A DNA stretch of 64,000 nucleotides from Pseudoalteromonas sp. MMG007 (GCF_018100985.1 NZ_JAGJEI010000006.1:1-64000); one strand, 5' to 3'. Positions 28,664 through 37,671 are shown, counted from the stretch's first letter. Notes: generated from the letters alone by a model not told the origin. Translations and numbers: made by a program.

Positions 28664-29251
28664 ATGTTTAAAGCATTAGCTATTGCAGGTTTTTCTTTAT
28701 CAAGTTTAGTCATTTCTAATGTTGCTCAGGCTGATTGGCAGCTTGTTAATGATAAAAGCCAATTGAGCTTTGTATCAATTAAAAAAGATTCAGTTGCAGA
28801 GGCCCATCACTTTACCAACCTCGAGGGCATGCTTACAGATAGCGGTAAGTTTAGCGTAAATGTCGACTTAAGCTCTGCAGAAACGCTTATCCCAATCCGT
28901 AATGAGCGTTTAGCTAAACTATTATTTGAAGCGAGTAAATTTCCAAATGCTGTTTTAAGTGCTGATTTAGCTAAAGAACTTAGTCGTGTTAAAAAGCCAG
29001 GCCAGCATGTGCTTAAAGGTATTGATGCTGAACTTGATTTTCATGGAAATAAAAAGCCATTCAAAATAGATGTGTTAGTAACTAGCTTACAAAACGGTGA
29101 CTTAAGCGTGTCATCTTTCACACCGATTATTATTAATAGTGATGATTTTGGCGTAACGGAAGGTGTTAAACAGCTACAAAAATTAGCGGGATTACCGTCA
29201 ATAGCGACAGCTGTACCCGTTACATTTGCACTAACACTTAAAAAACAGTGA
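28664..29251 (+). CDS. YceI family periplasmic lipocalin-like protein
   Basis: 195 residues from ATG 28664, which has AAGGAG eight bases upstream; an in-frame earlier start at 28583 would disrupt the signal peptide. The signal peptide ends at about residue 23 (Ala-Gln-Ala). The rest is the YceI beta-barrel that in relatives binds isoprenoid quinones or other long lipids; the DWQLVNDKSQLSFVSIKKD start and the ending VPVTFALTL are typical. The exact ligand is unknown. The downstream gene overlaps its stop (GTGA). Confidence 0.9.
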   Translation: MFKALAIAGFSLSSLVISNVAQADWQLVNDKSQLSFVSIKKDSVAEAHHFTNLEGMLTDSGKFSVNVDLSSAETLIPIRNERLAKLLFEASKFPNAVLSADLAKELSRVKKPGQHVLKGIDAELDFHGNKKPFKIDVLVTSLQNGDLSVSSFTPIIINSDDFGVTEGVKQLQKLAGLPSIATAVPVTFALTLKKQ

Positions 29252-29766
29252 TCTCACTTGCACAGCTTAGTAAACAATTAAGCGAGCCAAGCAAACCGTT
29301 TGACAGCTGGCAGCCAACTCATTGTGGTGAGCTGCCAATTGTTATTGATGAGCAAGGGCAATGGTTTTACGATGGCAGTGAGATAACTCGCATTGCTATG
29401 GTGAAGCTATTCGCCAGTGTTTTATGTAAAGAAGGTACGCAGTTTTACCTAAAAACCCCAGTCGAAAAAATAGCGATAGAGGTGCAAGATGCGCCATTTA
29501 TAATTGTGGACTGGCGTTTTGAAAATACAGCACAAGGAAAGGTTTTGTGTTGTATAGATAATATTGCTAGGCAATGGCTCATAAGTGCTGATCAGCCATT
29601 AGCTATACAAAACTATAAAGGTATAGCCGTGCCCTATTTACAGCTACCGTATGGTTGCTGTGCACGTATAAATAGAAGTGTGTTTTATCAGTGGGCTGAA
29701 ATAGCCGCAGAAGATGAGCGCGGCTATTATATAAAATCAGCAGAAGAAAAGTTTTATCTTTCTTAG
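29248..29766 (+). CDS. DUF1285 protein
   Basis: 172 residues, cytoplasmic, of the DUF1285 family (PF06938), which has no firmly established function. Typical segments are GQWFYDGSEITR, FYLKTPVEKIAIEVQDAPF and the following VDWRF. The GTG start at 29248 overlaps the YceI stop, indicating translational coupling, although the YceI protein is exported and this one is not. It converges with engB, with only three bases between the stops. Confidence 0.85.
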   Translation: MISLAQLSKQLSEPSKPFDSWQPTHCGELPIVIDEQGQWFYDGSEITRIAMVKLFASVLCKEGTQFYLKTPVEKIAIEVQDAPFIIVDWRFENTAQGKVLCCIDNIARQWLISADQPLAIQNYKGIAVPYLQLPYGCCARINRSVFYQWAEIAAEDERGYYIKSAEEKFYLS

Positions 29767-29769
29767 CAA

Positions 29770-30435
29770 TTAAGCGTTAGGGTCTGTTTCTTCGCTTTGT
29801 TTGTCTTGTGGTGGAATTGCTACAACGGGACCTAAGTACCATTCATCTAGCTTTTTAGCAACTTCAGGTAAGCCTGTGCCTTTAAGCGATGAAAATGCAT
29901 GTACAGTAATGTCACCATCAAGCTCGCTTAATTCACGACGTACTTGTAATACCTGTGCCTTACGCGCACCTTGCTTAAGCTTGTCTGCTTTTGTTAAAAG
30001 GGCAAGTACTGGTATTTCGCTACCTATAGCCCAGTTAATTAAATCTTTATCTAAGTCTTTTAACGGATGGCGAATATCCATTAATACCACGATACCCTTT
30101 AGGCTTTGGCGTTTTTGCAGGTATTCACCTAACGACTTTTGCCATTTCTTTTTCATTTCAATTGGCACTTTAGCAAAACCATACCCAGGTAAATCGATTA
30201 AGCGCATGTTGTCAACATCGGCAAGTTCAAAGGTATTGATTAGCTGAGTACGCCCTGGTGTTTTACTGGTACGAGCTAGCTTTTGATCTGTAAGCGCATT
30301 AAGTGCACTTGATTTACCTGCATTAGAGCGACCAGCAAACGCGACTTCAATTCCCGTATCAGCAGGTAATTTAGTAATGTCTGGAGCGCTTGTTACGAAA
30401 GACGCAGTATTATATTTGATACGAGATTTGAGCAC
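29770..30435 (-). CDS. engB: ribosome biogenesis GTPase EngB (YihA/YsxC)
   Basis: 221-residue TrmE-Era-EngA-EngB-Septin GTPase needed for 50S ribosome assembly. G1 [10 protein letters not shown]2 Thr in SKTPGRTQ, G3 DLPGYGFA, G4 TKADK and G5 SSLKGTG are all seen. A short charged C-terminal tail follows. Single gene on the minus strand; in E. coli yihA lies between spf and csrC, and here too candidate RNAs lie on both sides of it. Confidence 0.96.
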   Translation of the reverse strand: MLKSRIKYNTASFVTSAPDITKLPADTGIEVAFAGRSNAGKSSALNALTDQKLARTSKTPGRTQLINTFELADVDNMRLIDLPGYGFAKVPIEMKKKWQKSLGEYLQKRQSLKGIVVLMDIRHPLKDLDKDLINWAIGSEIPVLALLTKADKLKQGARKAQVLQVRRELSELDGDITVHAFSSLKGTGLPEVAKKLDEWYLGPVVAIPPQDKQSEETDPNA

Positions 30436-30718
30436 AGGCTCTCCTAAAACTTAAAAATGGTCATGTTGAGTAAACTAAATTCACTCAGGGCGCGTATTTT
30501 ATACTATAAAGGATGTATTAAAAAGCGTATTTAAACACCTTAAAGCAGCACAAATGGCACATTAAAAGACACTTAAAGCTTAATCTAGGTCAAAACCCTA
30601 TAATTTATAAGCTTAATATGAGTAGAAAACGTGCCAGAGAATTTTTTATCGTGTAGAATACATGTATTACAACTATCTATATTGTAGATGATACAGGGTC
30701 GGAAACAGAGAATTCACC

Positions 30719-31351
30719 ATGAAAAAAATAGCACTATCTTTAACAATATTGCTTGGTGCGTTGTCAGCAAGCAACGCAACAGCATTCGATGGCGATGTAA
30801 ACGCAGGTAAAGAAAAATCAGCAACGTGTGCGGCTTGTCACGGCCCAGATGGTAATGCGCCGGTTAATATCTACCCTAAGCTTGCAGGTCAACATCCAGA
30901 TTATATCCTTAAGCAACTTCAGGATTTAAAATTAGGTATGACTTCTGGCGGTAAAGAAGGTCGTATGGATCCGGTTATGAGCGCTATGGCGATGCCACTT
31001 AGCGAGCAAGACATGAAAGATTTAGCTGCCTATTTCTCTTCATTGAATATGTCTGAAGGTTCAACACCTAAAGATGTGGTTGAAGTTGGTAAAATGCTTT
31101 TTAAAGCGGGCGATGCAGAACGTGGAATTCCATCATGTGCAGCATGTCATGGCCCTCGTGGTAACGGTTCATCATTAGCTAAGTTTCCAAAAATTTCTTT
31201 TCAACATCCAGAATACATCAAGTCTCAACTTGAAAAATTCCGCGATGGCACGCGTAGTAATGACCTAAACGGCATGATGGGCGATATAGCTAAGAAATTA
31301 ACAGATAAAGACATTGAAGTACTTTCTCAGTACTTAGGTGGTTTACACTAA
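30719..31351 (+). CDS. diheme cytochrome c4
   Basis: 210 residues. The signal peptide ends around Ala-Thr-Ala near residue 22, so the protein is periplasmic. Two cytochrome c domains each carry CAACHGP (about residues 36 and 139), with later Met ligands in SAMAMPLS and NGMMGDIA. This two-domain layout defines cytochrome c4, which carries electrons to cbb3-type oxidases in related bacteria. ATG 30719 follows GGAAACAGAG. Transcribed alone; terminator at 31399. Confidence 0.94.
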   Translation: MKKIALSLTILLGALSASNATAFDGDVNAGKEKSATCAACHGPDGNAPVNIYPKLAGQHPDYILKQLQDLKLGMTSGGKEGRMDPVMSAMAMPLSEQDMKDLAAYFSSLNMSEGSTPKDVVEVGKMLFKAGDAERGIPSCAACHGPRGNGSSLAKFPKISFQHPEYIKSQLEKFRDGTRSNDLNGMMGDIAKKLTDKDIEVLSQYLGGLH

Positions 31352-31398
31352 AGTCGTATTTATCAAGCCGTCACTAGATAATACACTATAATGTGTTG

Positions 31399-31425
31399 AA
31401 AAAAGCAGCTTAGGCTGCTTTTTTT
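31399..31425 (+). terminator. terminator after cytochrome c4
   Basis: AAAAAAGCAGC, a ttag loop, GCTGC then seven T. Confidence 0.9.
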
Positions 31426-31589
31426 GTATGTTAATTTACCGATATAACCCTTCGTCTATGTGAGACATTGACCATATTAAGCTGTAAGAAAAGTCCTCTT
31501 TTAAATTTTTGTTTAAAGTTAACTAATTGAAAATTAAATACTTCATCTCATGTTAATGTAATCATTATAATAAAAGTTATATAAACCAG

Positions 31590-31617
31590 TTGTAACAAAA
31601 TTATTAACGAGTAAATT
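31590..31617 (+). promoter_or_regulatory. candidate promoter of the Csr-type RNA
   Basis: TTGTAA (31590-31595), 16-base spacer, TAAATT (31612-31617). TGTAAG at 31483-31488, about 140 bases upstream of the predicted start, matches one half of the GacA/UvrY box; the other half is not conserved. Confidence 0.4.
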
Positions 31618-31624
31618 AACCACT

Positions 31625-31930
31625 GTCGCAAAACAACAATAACAAAATGGATTATGCTAAAGGAAAATGGCGCGACACGGCTACATAGCACAAGATGTTG
31701 CTACTAAAGGAAATAATAAAAAAGAGTCAGGACGACCGAGAATAATAAAAAGCTCATGGAAGTTTAATAATAAAAACAAAAGGGAATGTTACATGGAAGG
31801 TATTCATAATAACAAAACGGACTGATAATAATAAAAATAATAAAGACTAAAAAGTCGAAGGGAGAAGTGTCCAGATAATGGCGCTCAGATTAGCAGGCGG
31901 TAGAGATGTTTTCTCTACCGCCTTTTTATT
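31625..31930 (+). ncRNA. csrB-like: CsrB/CsrC-type regulatory RNA
   Basis: A non-coding stretch of about 305 bases with nine GGA motifs at 31649, 31662, 31709, 31730, 31758, 31783, 31795, 31819 and 31861, the signature of RNAs that sequester the translational regulator CsrA. Several sit in short hairpin loops, for example GTC-AGGAC-GAC at about 31727. Four A/U linkers of the form AATAATAAAAA separate them. It ends in a strong terminator: GGCGGTAGAGA (31896-31906) with TCTCTACCGCC (31912-31922), then T5. No open frame is present. It lies between engB and yihI, the same place as csrC in E. coli. The 5' end is estimated from a weak promoter. The GacA-like half-site upstream suggests BarA/UvrY-type control. 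Confidence 0.85.
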
Positions 31931-32099
31931 TGTCCTGTTACAATACCCACCGTTTAAAATTAGCGATTATTAGCTAAGGCGCTTTTTAATGAGTAACCCA
32001 ACCTCTATAGCGCAAACTGAATTCTTCTGGCTAGGCCAGCACTGCGATGCCCATTAAGTTGCGCCTCGCTCAAAACCTCTTAAGTGAGATGATCAAGAT

Positions 32100-32696
32100 A
32101 TGAGTAGAACTAAAAAGTCACGCAAAAGCCCATCAAATGGACCTGTTCGTCTAAGCCAAGACAAACTTAAAGAAATGCGCGCATTGAAAGAGCAGCGAGT
32201 AAAAAAAACCAAAGGTGCTAAGCCTGGTTCTCGTAACGCTCCTGAGCTATTAGATAATGATAGCCAAAAAGGCGGTTACACGCCCAAAGATAAGCGTGTA
32301 GGCAGTAAAAAAGCGGTGCCATTAATTGCTACAGCACCTGAACCTAAAGTTGAAATGAAACGTAACTTAAAACCTACGGTTGAACTTAAAAAGGTTACTG
32401 AGCCTGAGATTACACCAGAACAAGAGCTTGAAGCGCTTGAAAATGATGAGCGCTTACTAAAATTAGTCGAGCGCCATGAAAAAGGTGAAATGCTAACCGG
32501 TAAAGATGCTAAGTACTTTAATAGCCGTATTGCTCGCCATCAGGCCTTATGTAAAATCCTTGGTATTGAAGATGAGGATGAAGACGAGTTTGAAGATGAT
32601 TTCGAAGATGACTTTGCAAGTGAAAGCAACGCTGACTTCGATCAATACTTATCTGACGATTTAGCCAATGAATGGCTAGACGAAGACGACAAATAG
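32100..32696 (+). CDS. yihI: Der GTPase-activating protein YihI
   Basis: 198 residues. YihI stimulates GTP hydrolysis by Der (EngA) and so modulates 50S ribosome assembly. The very basic, lysine-rich N-terminus (RTKKSRKS) and central LSQDKLKEMRAL and GSRNAPE, together with the strongly acidic C-terminus (about 158-198), are characteristic. Cytoplasmic. It has the same neighbours as in E. coli (csrC before, hemN after). The next gene begins 12 bases downstream, so the two are one unit. Confidence 0.9.
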   Translation: MSRTKKSRKSPSNGPVRLSQDKLKEMRALKEQRVKKTKGAKPGSRNAPELLDNDSQKGGYTPKDKRVGSKKAVPLIATAPEPKVEMKRNLKPTVELKKVTEPEITPEQELEALENDERLLKLVERHEKGEMLTGKDAKYFNSRIARHQALCKILGIEDEDEDEFEDDFEDDFASESNADFDQYLSDDLANEWLDEDDK

Positions 32697-32708
32697 TAAG
32701 GGCAAATA

Positions 32709-33224
32709 ATGAGTACAGCGTTGATCATAGCCTTATTTGTAGGTGCTGCGATTATTGCTGGCTTAGCATTTTATGCGGGTCAGTTGCTTTATAAGCTAAG
32801 TGCACAAAAAAAGCTAATTGCAAAAACTCAAGCTGAGCAGCAAAAAAAGCTTAAAAAGTCACGTTTAGAGCGTAATGCTAAATTGGCCGACAGCATTCAT
32901 TTAATTGCTCGTGCAATGAACGAAGAGCAGTGTGAGTTTTCAGAAGGGTGTTTGCGTATTTGGGTACTTATGTCTCAATACGCATTTGAAGATGAGCGTG
33001 ATTTAACGGTTCAGTACCCTGGCATTTTTGAAATGTACGAAGTAGTTAAAGAAATGCCAACGCATGATGCTCGTAAAAAATACTCTAAAAAAGAGATTTT
33101 TAAACAAGACACGGCTCGTTGGCGCGCAGAAGAAAAGCTTAATGATGCTATAAAAGCTGATTGCGCAAAAATTATTGTAGAGTTTAAAGCGGCTCCTGGC
33201 AGCGATAAAGTAGTGTTTAATTAA
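32709..33224 (+). CDS. DUF2489 membrane-anchored protein
   Basis: 171 residues. One N-terminal membrane helix (about 4-27) is followed by a basic, coiled-coil-prone stretch and a cytoplasmic domain of the DUF2489 family, of unknown function. This gene commonly accompanies yihI and hemN in marine gammaproteobacteria. RBS AAGGGC precedes ATG 32709. A bidirectional terminator at 33241 separates it from the convergent hemN. Confidence 0.82.
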   Translation: MSTALIIALFVGAAIIAGLAFYAGQLLYKLSAQKKLIAKTQAEQQKKLKKSRLERNAKLADSIHLIARAMNEEQCEFSEGCLRIWVLMSQYAFEDERDLTVQYPGIFEMYEVVKEMPTHDARKKYSKKEIFKQDTARWRAEEKLNDAIKADCAKIIVEFKAAPGSDKVVFN

Positions 33225-33240
33225 GTACTATTGATAATGT

Positions 33241-33269
33241 AAAAAAGCAGACCTAGGTCTGCTTTTTTT
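33241..33269. terminator. bidirectional terminator
   Basis: AAAAAAGCAGACC-TA-GGTCTGCTTTTTTT between convergent DUF2489 and hemN genes. Confidence 0.93.
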
Positions 33270-33300
33270 ATGTTGATGTATTTATTTCCCAAAGTTCAGG

Positions 33301-34674
33301 CTAAATTACTCTGGAAAATCGCGTTGCGTTAATTTGTTTTTGTAAGTGAGCATCGAAGCACATGCAAATTATACGTATAAATAAATTACCGCGCGGCGTT
33401 ACTTTAATCGTATTGTTATTGATTGTTACCATGGCATCATCTATTAGCGGTATAAGTGCAGTGAGAGCATCTGCAAAGTAACTATTAAATTCAATACCAT
33501 GCCTATTGGCAAACTCTTCTGTATTAAGCTCAAACTGGCAAATAAGCTGTTTAATAGCATCAGCACGTATTATGTCATCAGTACTTAAATGCATCCCTTT
33601 ATTAATCGCACAGCCGCTTTGTGTTTCGGTTGCATGATAATATTGCTTTAGCTCTTTTTGATTTTGCAAAATAGCACTGCCAATTTGTGAAATAGACGAT
33701 ACACCTAAGCCCAGTAAATCACAGTTACCATGTGTGGTGTAACCCTGAAAGTTACGGTGTAGCTTAGCTTCGTTTTGTGCAGTTGCTAGCTCGTTTTCGG
33801 GGCGAGCAAAATGATCCATGCCAATAAATTGATATCCAGCTTGAGTCATTTGTTCAAGAGTGTTTTTGAACATAGTCAGTTTGTCATGCGCGCTAGGCAA
33901 ATCTGCATTTTTAATTTTACGCTGTGCAGCGAAGCGCTCCGGTAAATGTGCGTAATTAAATACCGATACACGGTCAGGGTTTAACGCAATTAATTGCTCA
34001 ATAGTATGCTTAAAGCTTTGAGGTGTTTGTAGTGGAAGCCCATAAATCATATCTGCATTAATTGATTTAAAACCAAGCTCGCGCGCTTGAGTAATTAGTT
34101 GTTTAACTTTACTGGCTTGTTGTGGGCGATTTACAGCAAGTTGTACCTCGTCATTAAAATCTTGAATACCAAACGATACGCGGTTAAAGCCTAGCACACG
34201 CAAATCAACGAGCATGTTGTCGCTAAGTGAGCGTGGGTCTATCTCTATTCCACGCTCAGTTGTATGAGTAAAATCAAAATGCTGCTCTAATAAAGTCACT
34301 AAGCGAGTCATTTGCTTGGTATTTAAAAAAGTGGGAGTTCCACCACCTAAATGTAATTGCTCTACGGTGTAGTGTTTAAATAGGGAAGCTTGGGCTTTAA
34401 TCTCTTTAGCAAGGTAATCTAGATACACATCTGCTTTTGATTGATGACGAGTAATAATTTTATTACAGCCGCAGTAATAACAAAGTTGGCTACAAAACGG
34501 AATATGTATATACAAAGATAGTGAACGACTAGATGATGACTCAATGGCGCTTAGCAAGTCTTGCTGGTTGTAACCTTCACTAAGAGAAAGTGCCGTAGGG
34601 TAAGAGGTGTAGCGAGGACCAGAAACATTATATTTGTTTATTAGGGAATCATCCCATTTTGGAAGTTCTATCAT
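33301..34674 (-). CDS. hemN: oxygen-independent coproporphyrinogen III oxidase
   Basis: Radical SAM enzyme that makes protoporphyrinogen IX in heme synthesis without oxygen. From ATG 34674 (minus strand), preceded by AAAGGTG, it is 457 residues, the same as E. coli HemN; the longer in-frame start at 34704 is rejected. YTSYPTAL and the cluster motif CYYCGCN (with the preceding FCSQLC) supply the 4Fe-4S ligands; GGGTPTFL binds SAM. The C-terminal HemN domain is present. An FNR-type site and -10 box lie just upstream, so expression should rise at low oxygen. Confidence 0.96.
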   Translation of the reverse strand: MIELPKWDDSLINKYNVSGPRYTSYPTALSLSEGYNQQDLLSAIESSSSRSLSLYIHIPFCSQLCYYCGCNKIITRHQSKADVYLDYLAKEIKAQASLFKHYTVEQLHLGGGTPTFLNTKQMTRLVTLLEQHFDFTHTTERGIEIDPRSLSDNMLVDLRVLGFNRVSFGIQDFNDEVQLAVNRPQQASKVKQLITQARELGFKSINADMIYGLPLQTPQSFKHTIEQLIALNPDRVSVFNYAHLPERFAAQRKIKNADLPSAHDKLTMFKNTLEQMTQAGYQFIGMDHFARPENELATAQNEAKLHRNFQGYTTHGNCDLLGLGVSSISQIGSAILQNQKELKQYYHATETQSGCAINKGMHLSTDDIIRADAIKQLICQFELNTEEFANRHGIEFNSYFADALTALIPLIDDAMVTINNNTIKVTPRGNLFIRIICMCFDAHLQKQINATRFSRVI

Positions 34675-34704
34675 CACGCGCACCTTTATATTAATAAGGT
34701 GCAA

Positions 34705-34746
34705 ATTATAAAAAGCTTTGTAAGCAGAGTTTTTGATCTACAACAA
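34705..34746 (-). promoter_or_regulatory. FNR-type class II promoter of hemN
   Basis: On the minus strand a perfect TATAAT occupies 34710-34705, predicting a start near 34698. TTGAT-N4-AACAA, written on the plus strand at 34733-34746, differs from the FNR consensus TTGAT-N4-ATCAA at one position. Its centre, 34739.5, is 41.5 bases upstream of the predicted start, the standard class II activator spacing. Confidence 0.72.
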
Positions 34747-34770
34747 AAAAAGGTGCCGCAGCACCTTTTT
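34747..34770 (-). terminator. terminator after darP
   Basis: AAAAGGTGC and GCACCTTTTT arms, 17 bases beyond the darP stop, on the minus strand. It directly adjoins the FNR site of hemN. Confidence 0.88.
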
Positions 34771-34786
34771 AACTTTATTTTTAACG

Positions 34787-35320
34787 CTAGTAAGTCACTG
34801 TATGAGCATCTTTAAGGTACTGAAATAACTCTTTGTAACCTTTACCAGGCTTTTCAGCTTTAGCTTCTTTGGTCGCATTACGAACTAACTGGCGTAACTG
34901 TTGGCGGTCTAGCTCAGGAAACTGCTCAATGGTGTCATTAATTAGATCATCACCTTGCTCAATTAAGTCTGCGCGAAGCTGCTCAATTTTTTTAACCAAT
35001 ACTTCAGCTTGGTTATTTTTATTTAGCATTACATCGATTATTGCTTTAATTTCTTCGATGTTTTCTACAGTACGAAGCGTTTTTGCAATGTAGTTTAAGT
35101 GACGACGGTAAGCATCACTTTTATTACTAATTTTATCAGCAACAACCATGGCCTCTTTTAAATCGTCATTTAATGGTAGGCGCTCTCGCTGTTTTTTACC
35201 CATTTTGGCAATTTCAGAACCTAACTGATGAAACTCTTGCGCTTCGCGCTTAAGCTCCGTTCTTGATACATATATAATTTCTTCTTCAATTTCAGCAGGC
35301 TTGCCTTTTTTCTTTGCCAT
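34787..35320 (-). CDS. darP: ribosome maturation factor DarP (YjgA)
   Basis: 177 residues of the YjgA/DarP family, which binds 50S precursors and helps peptidyl-transferase centre maturation. Mostly helical and highly charged; VSRTELKREAQEFHQLG and QRERLPLNDDL near the N-terminus and LDRQQLRQLVRNA near residue 140 are typical. Cytoplasmic. It is divergent from pmbA, the same arrangement as in E. coli. Confidence 0.93.
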   Translation of the reverse strand: MAKKKGKPAEIEEEIIYVSRTELKREAQEFHQLGSEIAKMGKKQRERLPLNDDLKEAMVVADKISNKSDAYRRHLNYIAKTLRTVENIEEIKAIIDVMLNKNNQAEVLVKKIEQLRADLIEQGDDLINDTIEQFPELDRQQLRQLVRNATKEAKAEKPGKGYKELFQYLKDAHTVTY

Positions 35321-35464
35321 GGGGTGCTCTTAAATAAAAATAACTTTTGCCATTATACGCGATTCTTTTAGTGATTAATATTAGCTGATGTGGTGCAGTG
35401 AGTGTGTTAGCATTTAACTATAAAAAATGCGTGCAATATTGCCTTAAGGCTCAGGACTTAATTT

Positions 35465-36814
35465 ATGAAAAGCCAACAACACGATCCAATTTATTCTCAA
35501 ATCTCTCAAGTAAAAGATGCCGTAGCCGAAGTGCTTGAGCATGCAAAAAAGTTGGGTGCAACAGCTGCAGAAGCTGCGATGTCGAGCACATCTGGTTTAT
35601 CGGTTAGTACACGTATGGGTGAAGTAGAAACCATTGAATTTAACCAAGACGGTGGTTTAGGTATAAGTGTATACGTTGGTAATAATAAAGGCTCTGCGTC
35701 TACCGCCGATTTGAATCCAAAAACACTGCGTACCGTTGTAGAAAAAGCGATAGACATAGCTAAATTTACATCTGATGACCCATTTAATGGCGTTGCTGAT
35801 AAAGAATTACTTGAGTTTGCACCAAAAGATTTAGATTTATACCACCCGTGGGATGTAAGCCCAGAGCAAGGTATTGAGCTTTGTCATGCCGCAGAGCAAG
35901 CTGCATTAAATGCAGATGAGCGAATTGTTAATTCAGACGGTGCCAGCTTTTCATCGCACCAAGGTTTACGTGTATATGGCAACAGCCATGGCTTAATTGC
36001 AGGTTTTCCTCGGACTCGTCATAGCATTAGCACTATGGTAATAGGTAAAGAAGGCGAGCATATGCAGCGCGACTCTGCTTACACCGTTGCGCGCGATCAA
36101 GCTGGTTTAAATGATGCCGCTGCGGTTGGGCTTGAAGCCGCTGCAGAAACCCTCGCTAAACTAAACAGCCAAAAACTAGGGACTATGAAAGTGCCTGTTA
36201 TTTTTAGAGCTGATATTGCTAATTCACTGTTTGGCCATTTAGTATCGGCCATTGGTGGTGGTGCACTTTATCGTAAGTCGAGTTTTTTACTCGACAGCCT
36301 TGGCACACAGGTATTTAGTAACTGTGTAAATATAGCTGAGCGCCCACATATTTTAAAAGGTTTAGCATCATCGCCTTTTGATAGCGAAGGGGTTAAAACG
36401 CTTGATCGTGAAATAATCCAAGGTGGCGAGCTACAAACCTATTTATTAGCAAGTTACGCTGCACGTAAAATGAATATGACGCCAACAGGCCATGCTGGCG
36501 GTATACATAACTGGTTAGTTGAACAAACTCATAACGATTTATCGGCTTTATTAAAAACCATGGGTACTGGTTTACTAGTTACTGAGCTTATGGGCCAGGG
36601 TGTAAACACCGTTACGGGTGACTACTCGCGTGGAGCAGCTGGTTTTTGGGTCGAAAACGGCCAGATACAATACCCTGTAAGTGAAATTACTATTGCCGGA
36701 AATTTAAAAGATATGTTTAAAGGCATTAGTGCAATTGGTGGCGATATTGAGCGCAGAGGCGGTATTCAAACTGGCTCAGTACTTATAGAGCAAATGCAAA
36801 TAGCAGGCGCTTAA
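35465..36814 (+). CDS. pmbA: metalloprotease subunit TldE (PmbA)
   Basis: 449 residues. PmbA pairs with TldD to form a cytoplasmic protease that degrades unfolded peptides, processes microcin B17 and acts on the CcdA antitoxin. TRMGEVETIEFNQDGGLGISVY near the N-terminus is the beta-sheet signature (split here in thought at residue 53-74) and LLASYAARKMNMTPTGHAGG the C-terminal region; the catalytic HExxxH is supplied by TldD, not by this subunit. ATG 35465. tldD is not in the window. Single gene. Confidence 0.95.
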   Translation: MKSQQHDPIYSQISQVKDAVAEVLEHAKKLGATAAEAAMSSTSGLSVSTRMGEVETIEFNQDGGLGISVYVGNNKGSASTADLNPKTLRTVVEKAIDIAKFTSDDPFNGVADKELLEFAPKDLDLYHPWDVSPEQGIELCHAAEQAALNADERIVNSDGASFSSHQGLRVYGNSHGLIAGFPRTRHSISTMVIGKEGEHMQRDSAYTVARDQAGLNDAAAVGLEAAAETLAKLNSQKLGTMKVPVIFRADIANSLFGHLVSAIGGGALYRKSSFLLDSLGTQVFSNCVNIAERPHILKGLASSPFDSEGVKTLDREIIQGGELQTYLLASYAARKMNMTPTGHAGGIHNWLVEQTHNDLSALLKTMGTGLLVTELMGQGVNTVTGDYSRGAAGFWVENGQIQYPVSEITIAGNLKDMFKGISAIGGDIERRGGIQTGSVLIEQMQIAGA

Positions 36815-36847
36815 TAGCAATTTGCAATAATACTTAATTAGGCGAAT

Positions 36848-36856
36848 TGGTATAAT
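36848..36856 (+). promoter_or_regulatory. extended -10 promoter of dciA
   Basis: TGGTATAAT, a TGn-TATAAT extended -10, 75 bases upstream of the dciA start. Confidence 0.45.
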
Positions 36857-36931
36857 ATAAAAGCGCTCAGTTAAGTCAAACATTTACGTGCTTGGCTTAA
36901 CAATGCTTTATTTAAATTTATGGGGTGTTAA

Positions 36932-37414
36932 ATGGCAAAAGATAGATATGCACCAAAGCCGCTAACCGACATTATGGCGGGGCTTAACAACCGCTTGTCG
37001 GCCTATGCAGGTAAAAGCCAAGCACTTGATAAGCAGCAAACTCTATTAAAAGAGTTTTTAGGACCTAAGCTGAGCGAAAAGTGCAGAGTGAGTAACTACC
37101 GTGATGGTACGTTAATGATTGAGGCTGTATCGGCTTCTATCGCGCTTAAGCTTAATTATTTGAAAATGGATATGCAGTCACACTTTAGAGCAGCAGGAAT
37201 GGCTGAGCTTGGGCAAATAAAAATTACTGCAAACCCGCAAGCTACTCAGCGATTAAGCGCTACTGGCAATAAAAGCCAAGCACAAAGCGCAGCTACGGGG
37301 AATTCTCGTAAAATGAGCACTCAAACCTCCGATTATTTAAATGCGATTGCTGCATCAGCACCTCCTTCTCTAAAAGAAAAATTAGAACGCCTGGCTCTAC
37401 ACGGAAAAAAATAA
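36932..37414 (+). CDS. dciA: DciA (DUF721) replicative-helicase loader
   Basis: 160 residues. The N-terminal half (about 8-95) is the KH-like DUF721 domain; LKLNYLKMDMQSHF and the preceding LMIEAVSASIA are the conserved parts. The C-terminal tail is polar and probably disordered. DciA loads the DnaB helicase in most bacteria that lack the phage-derived DnaC, so this organism likely uses it. RBS GGGGTG precedes ATG. In many gammaproteobacteria it lies close to secA; here it is separated from secA by three genes. Confidence 0.88.
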   Translation: MAKDRYAPKPLTDIMAGLNNRLSAYAGKSQALDKQQTLLKEFLGPKLSEKCRVSNYRDGTLMIEAVSASIALKLNYLKMDMQSHFRAAGMAELGQIKITANPQATQRLSATGNKSQAQSAATGNSRKMSTQTSDYLNAIAASAPPSLKEKLERLALHGKK

Positions 37415-37562
37415 TTTTTTGAAATTCAAATAATTTGTCATTGGTAGGGCTATTTCGTTTGCTCATCGCATTCAAAATACTTTGTTACATATTCTATTTT
37501 AATGTTTGTTTAATGGGGTTTATTATACCCATATGGCGTACTTTTATCTGAGTTCGCTCTTG

Positions 37563-37643
37563 ATACCCATTCCATTAAGTAAAAGCGTGTAGGCAGTGCT
37601 ATTTTTATTCCTGCTATATTCAAGAATTTAATGGAGTTGGTAT
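37563..37643. repeat. 81-bp miniature inverted-repeat element
   Basis: ATACCCATTCCATTAA (37563-37578) and TTAATGGAGTTGGTAT (37628-37643) are inverted copies matching at 14 of 16 positions. The 49-base interior has no coding frame. It lies 28 bases upstream of the M13 peptidase start, so it would be part of that promoter or leader. The tips resemble those of the 18307 element. Confidence 0.6.
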
Positions 37644-37671
37644 TAAATTCTAACTAACAAACGGAATAACT

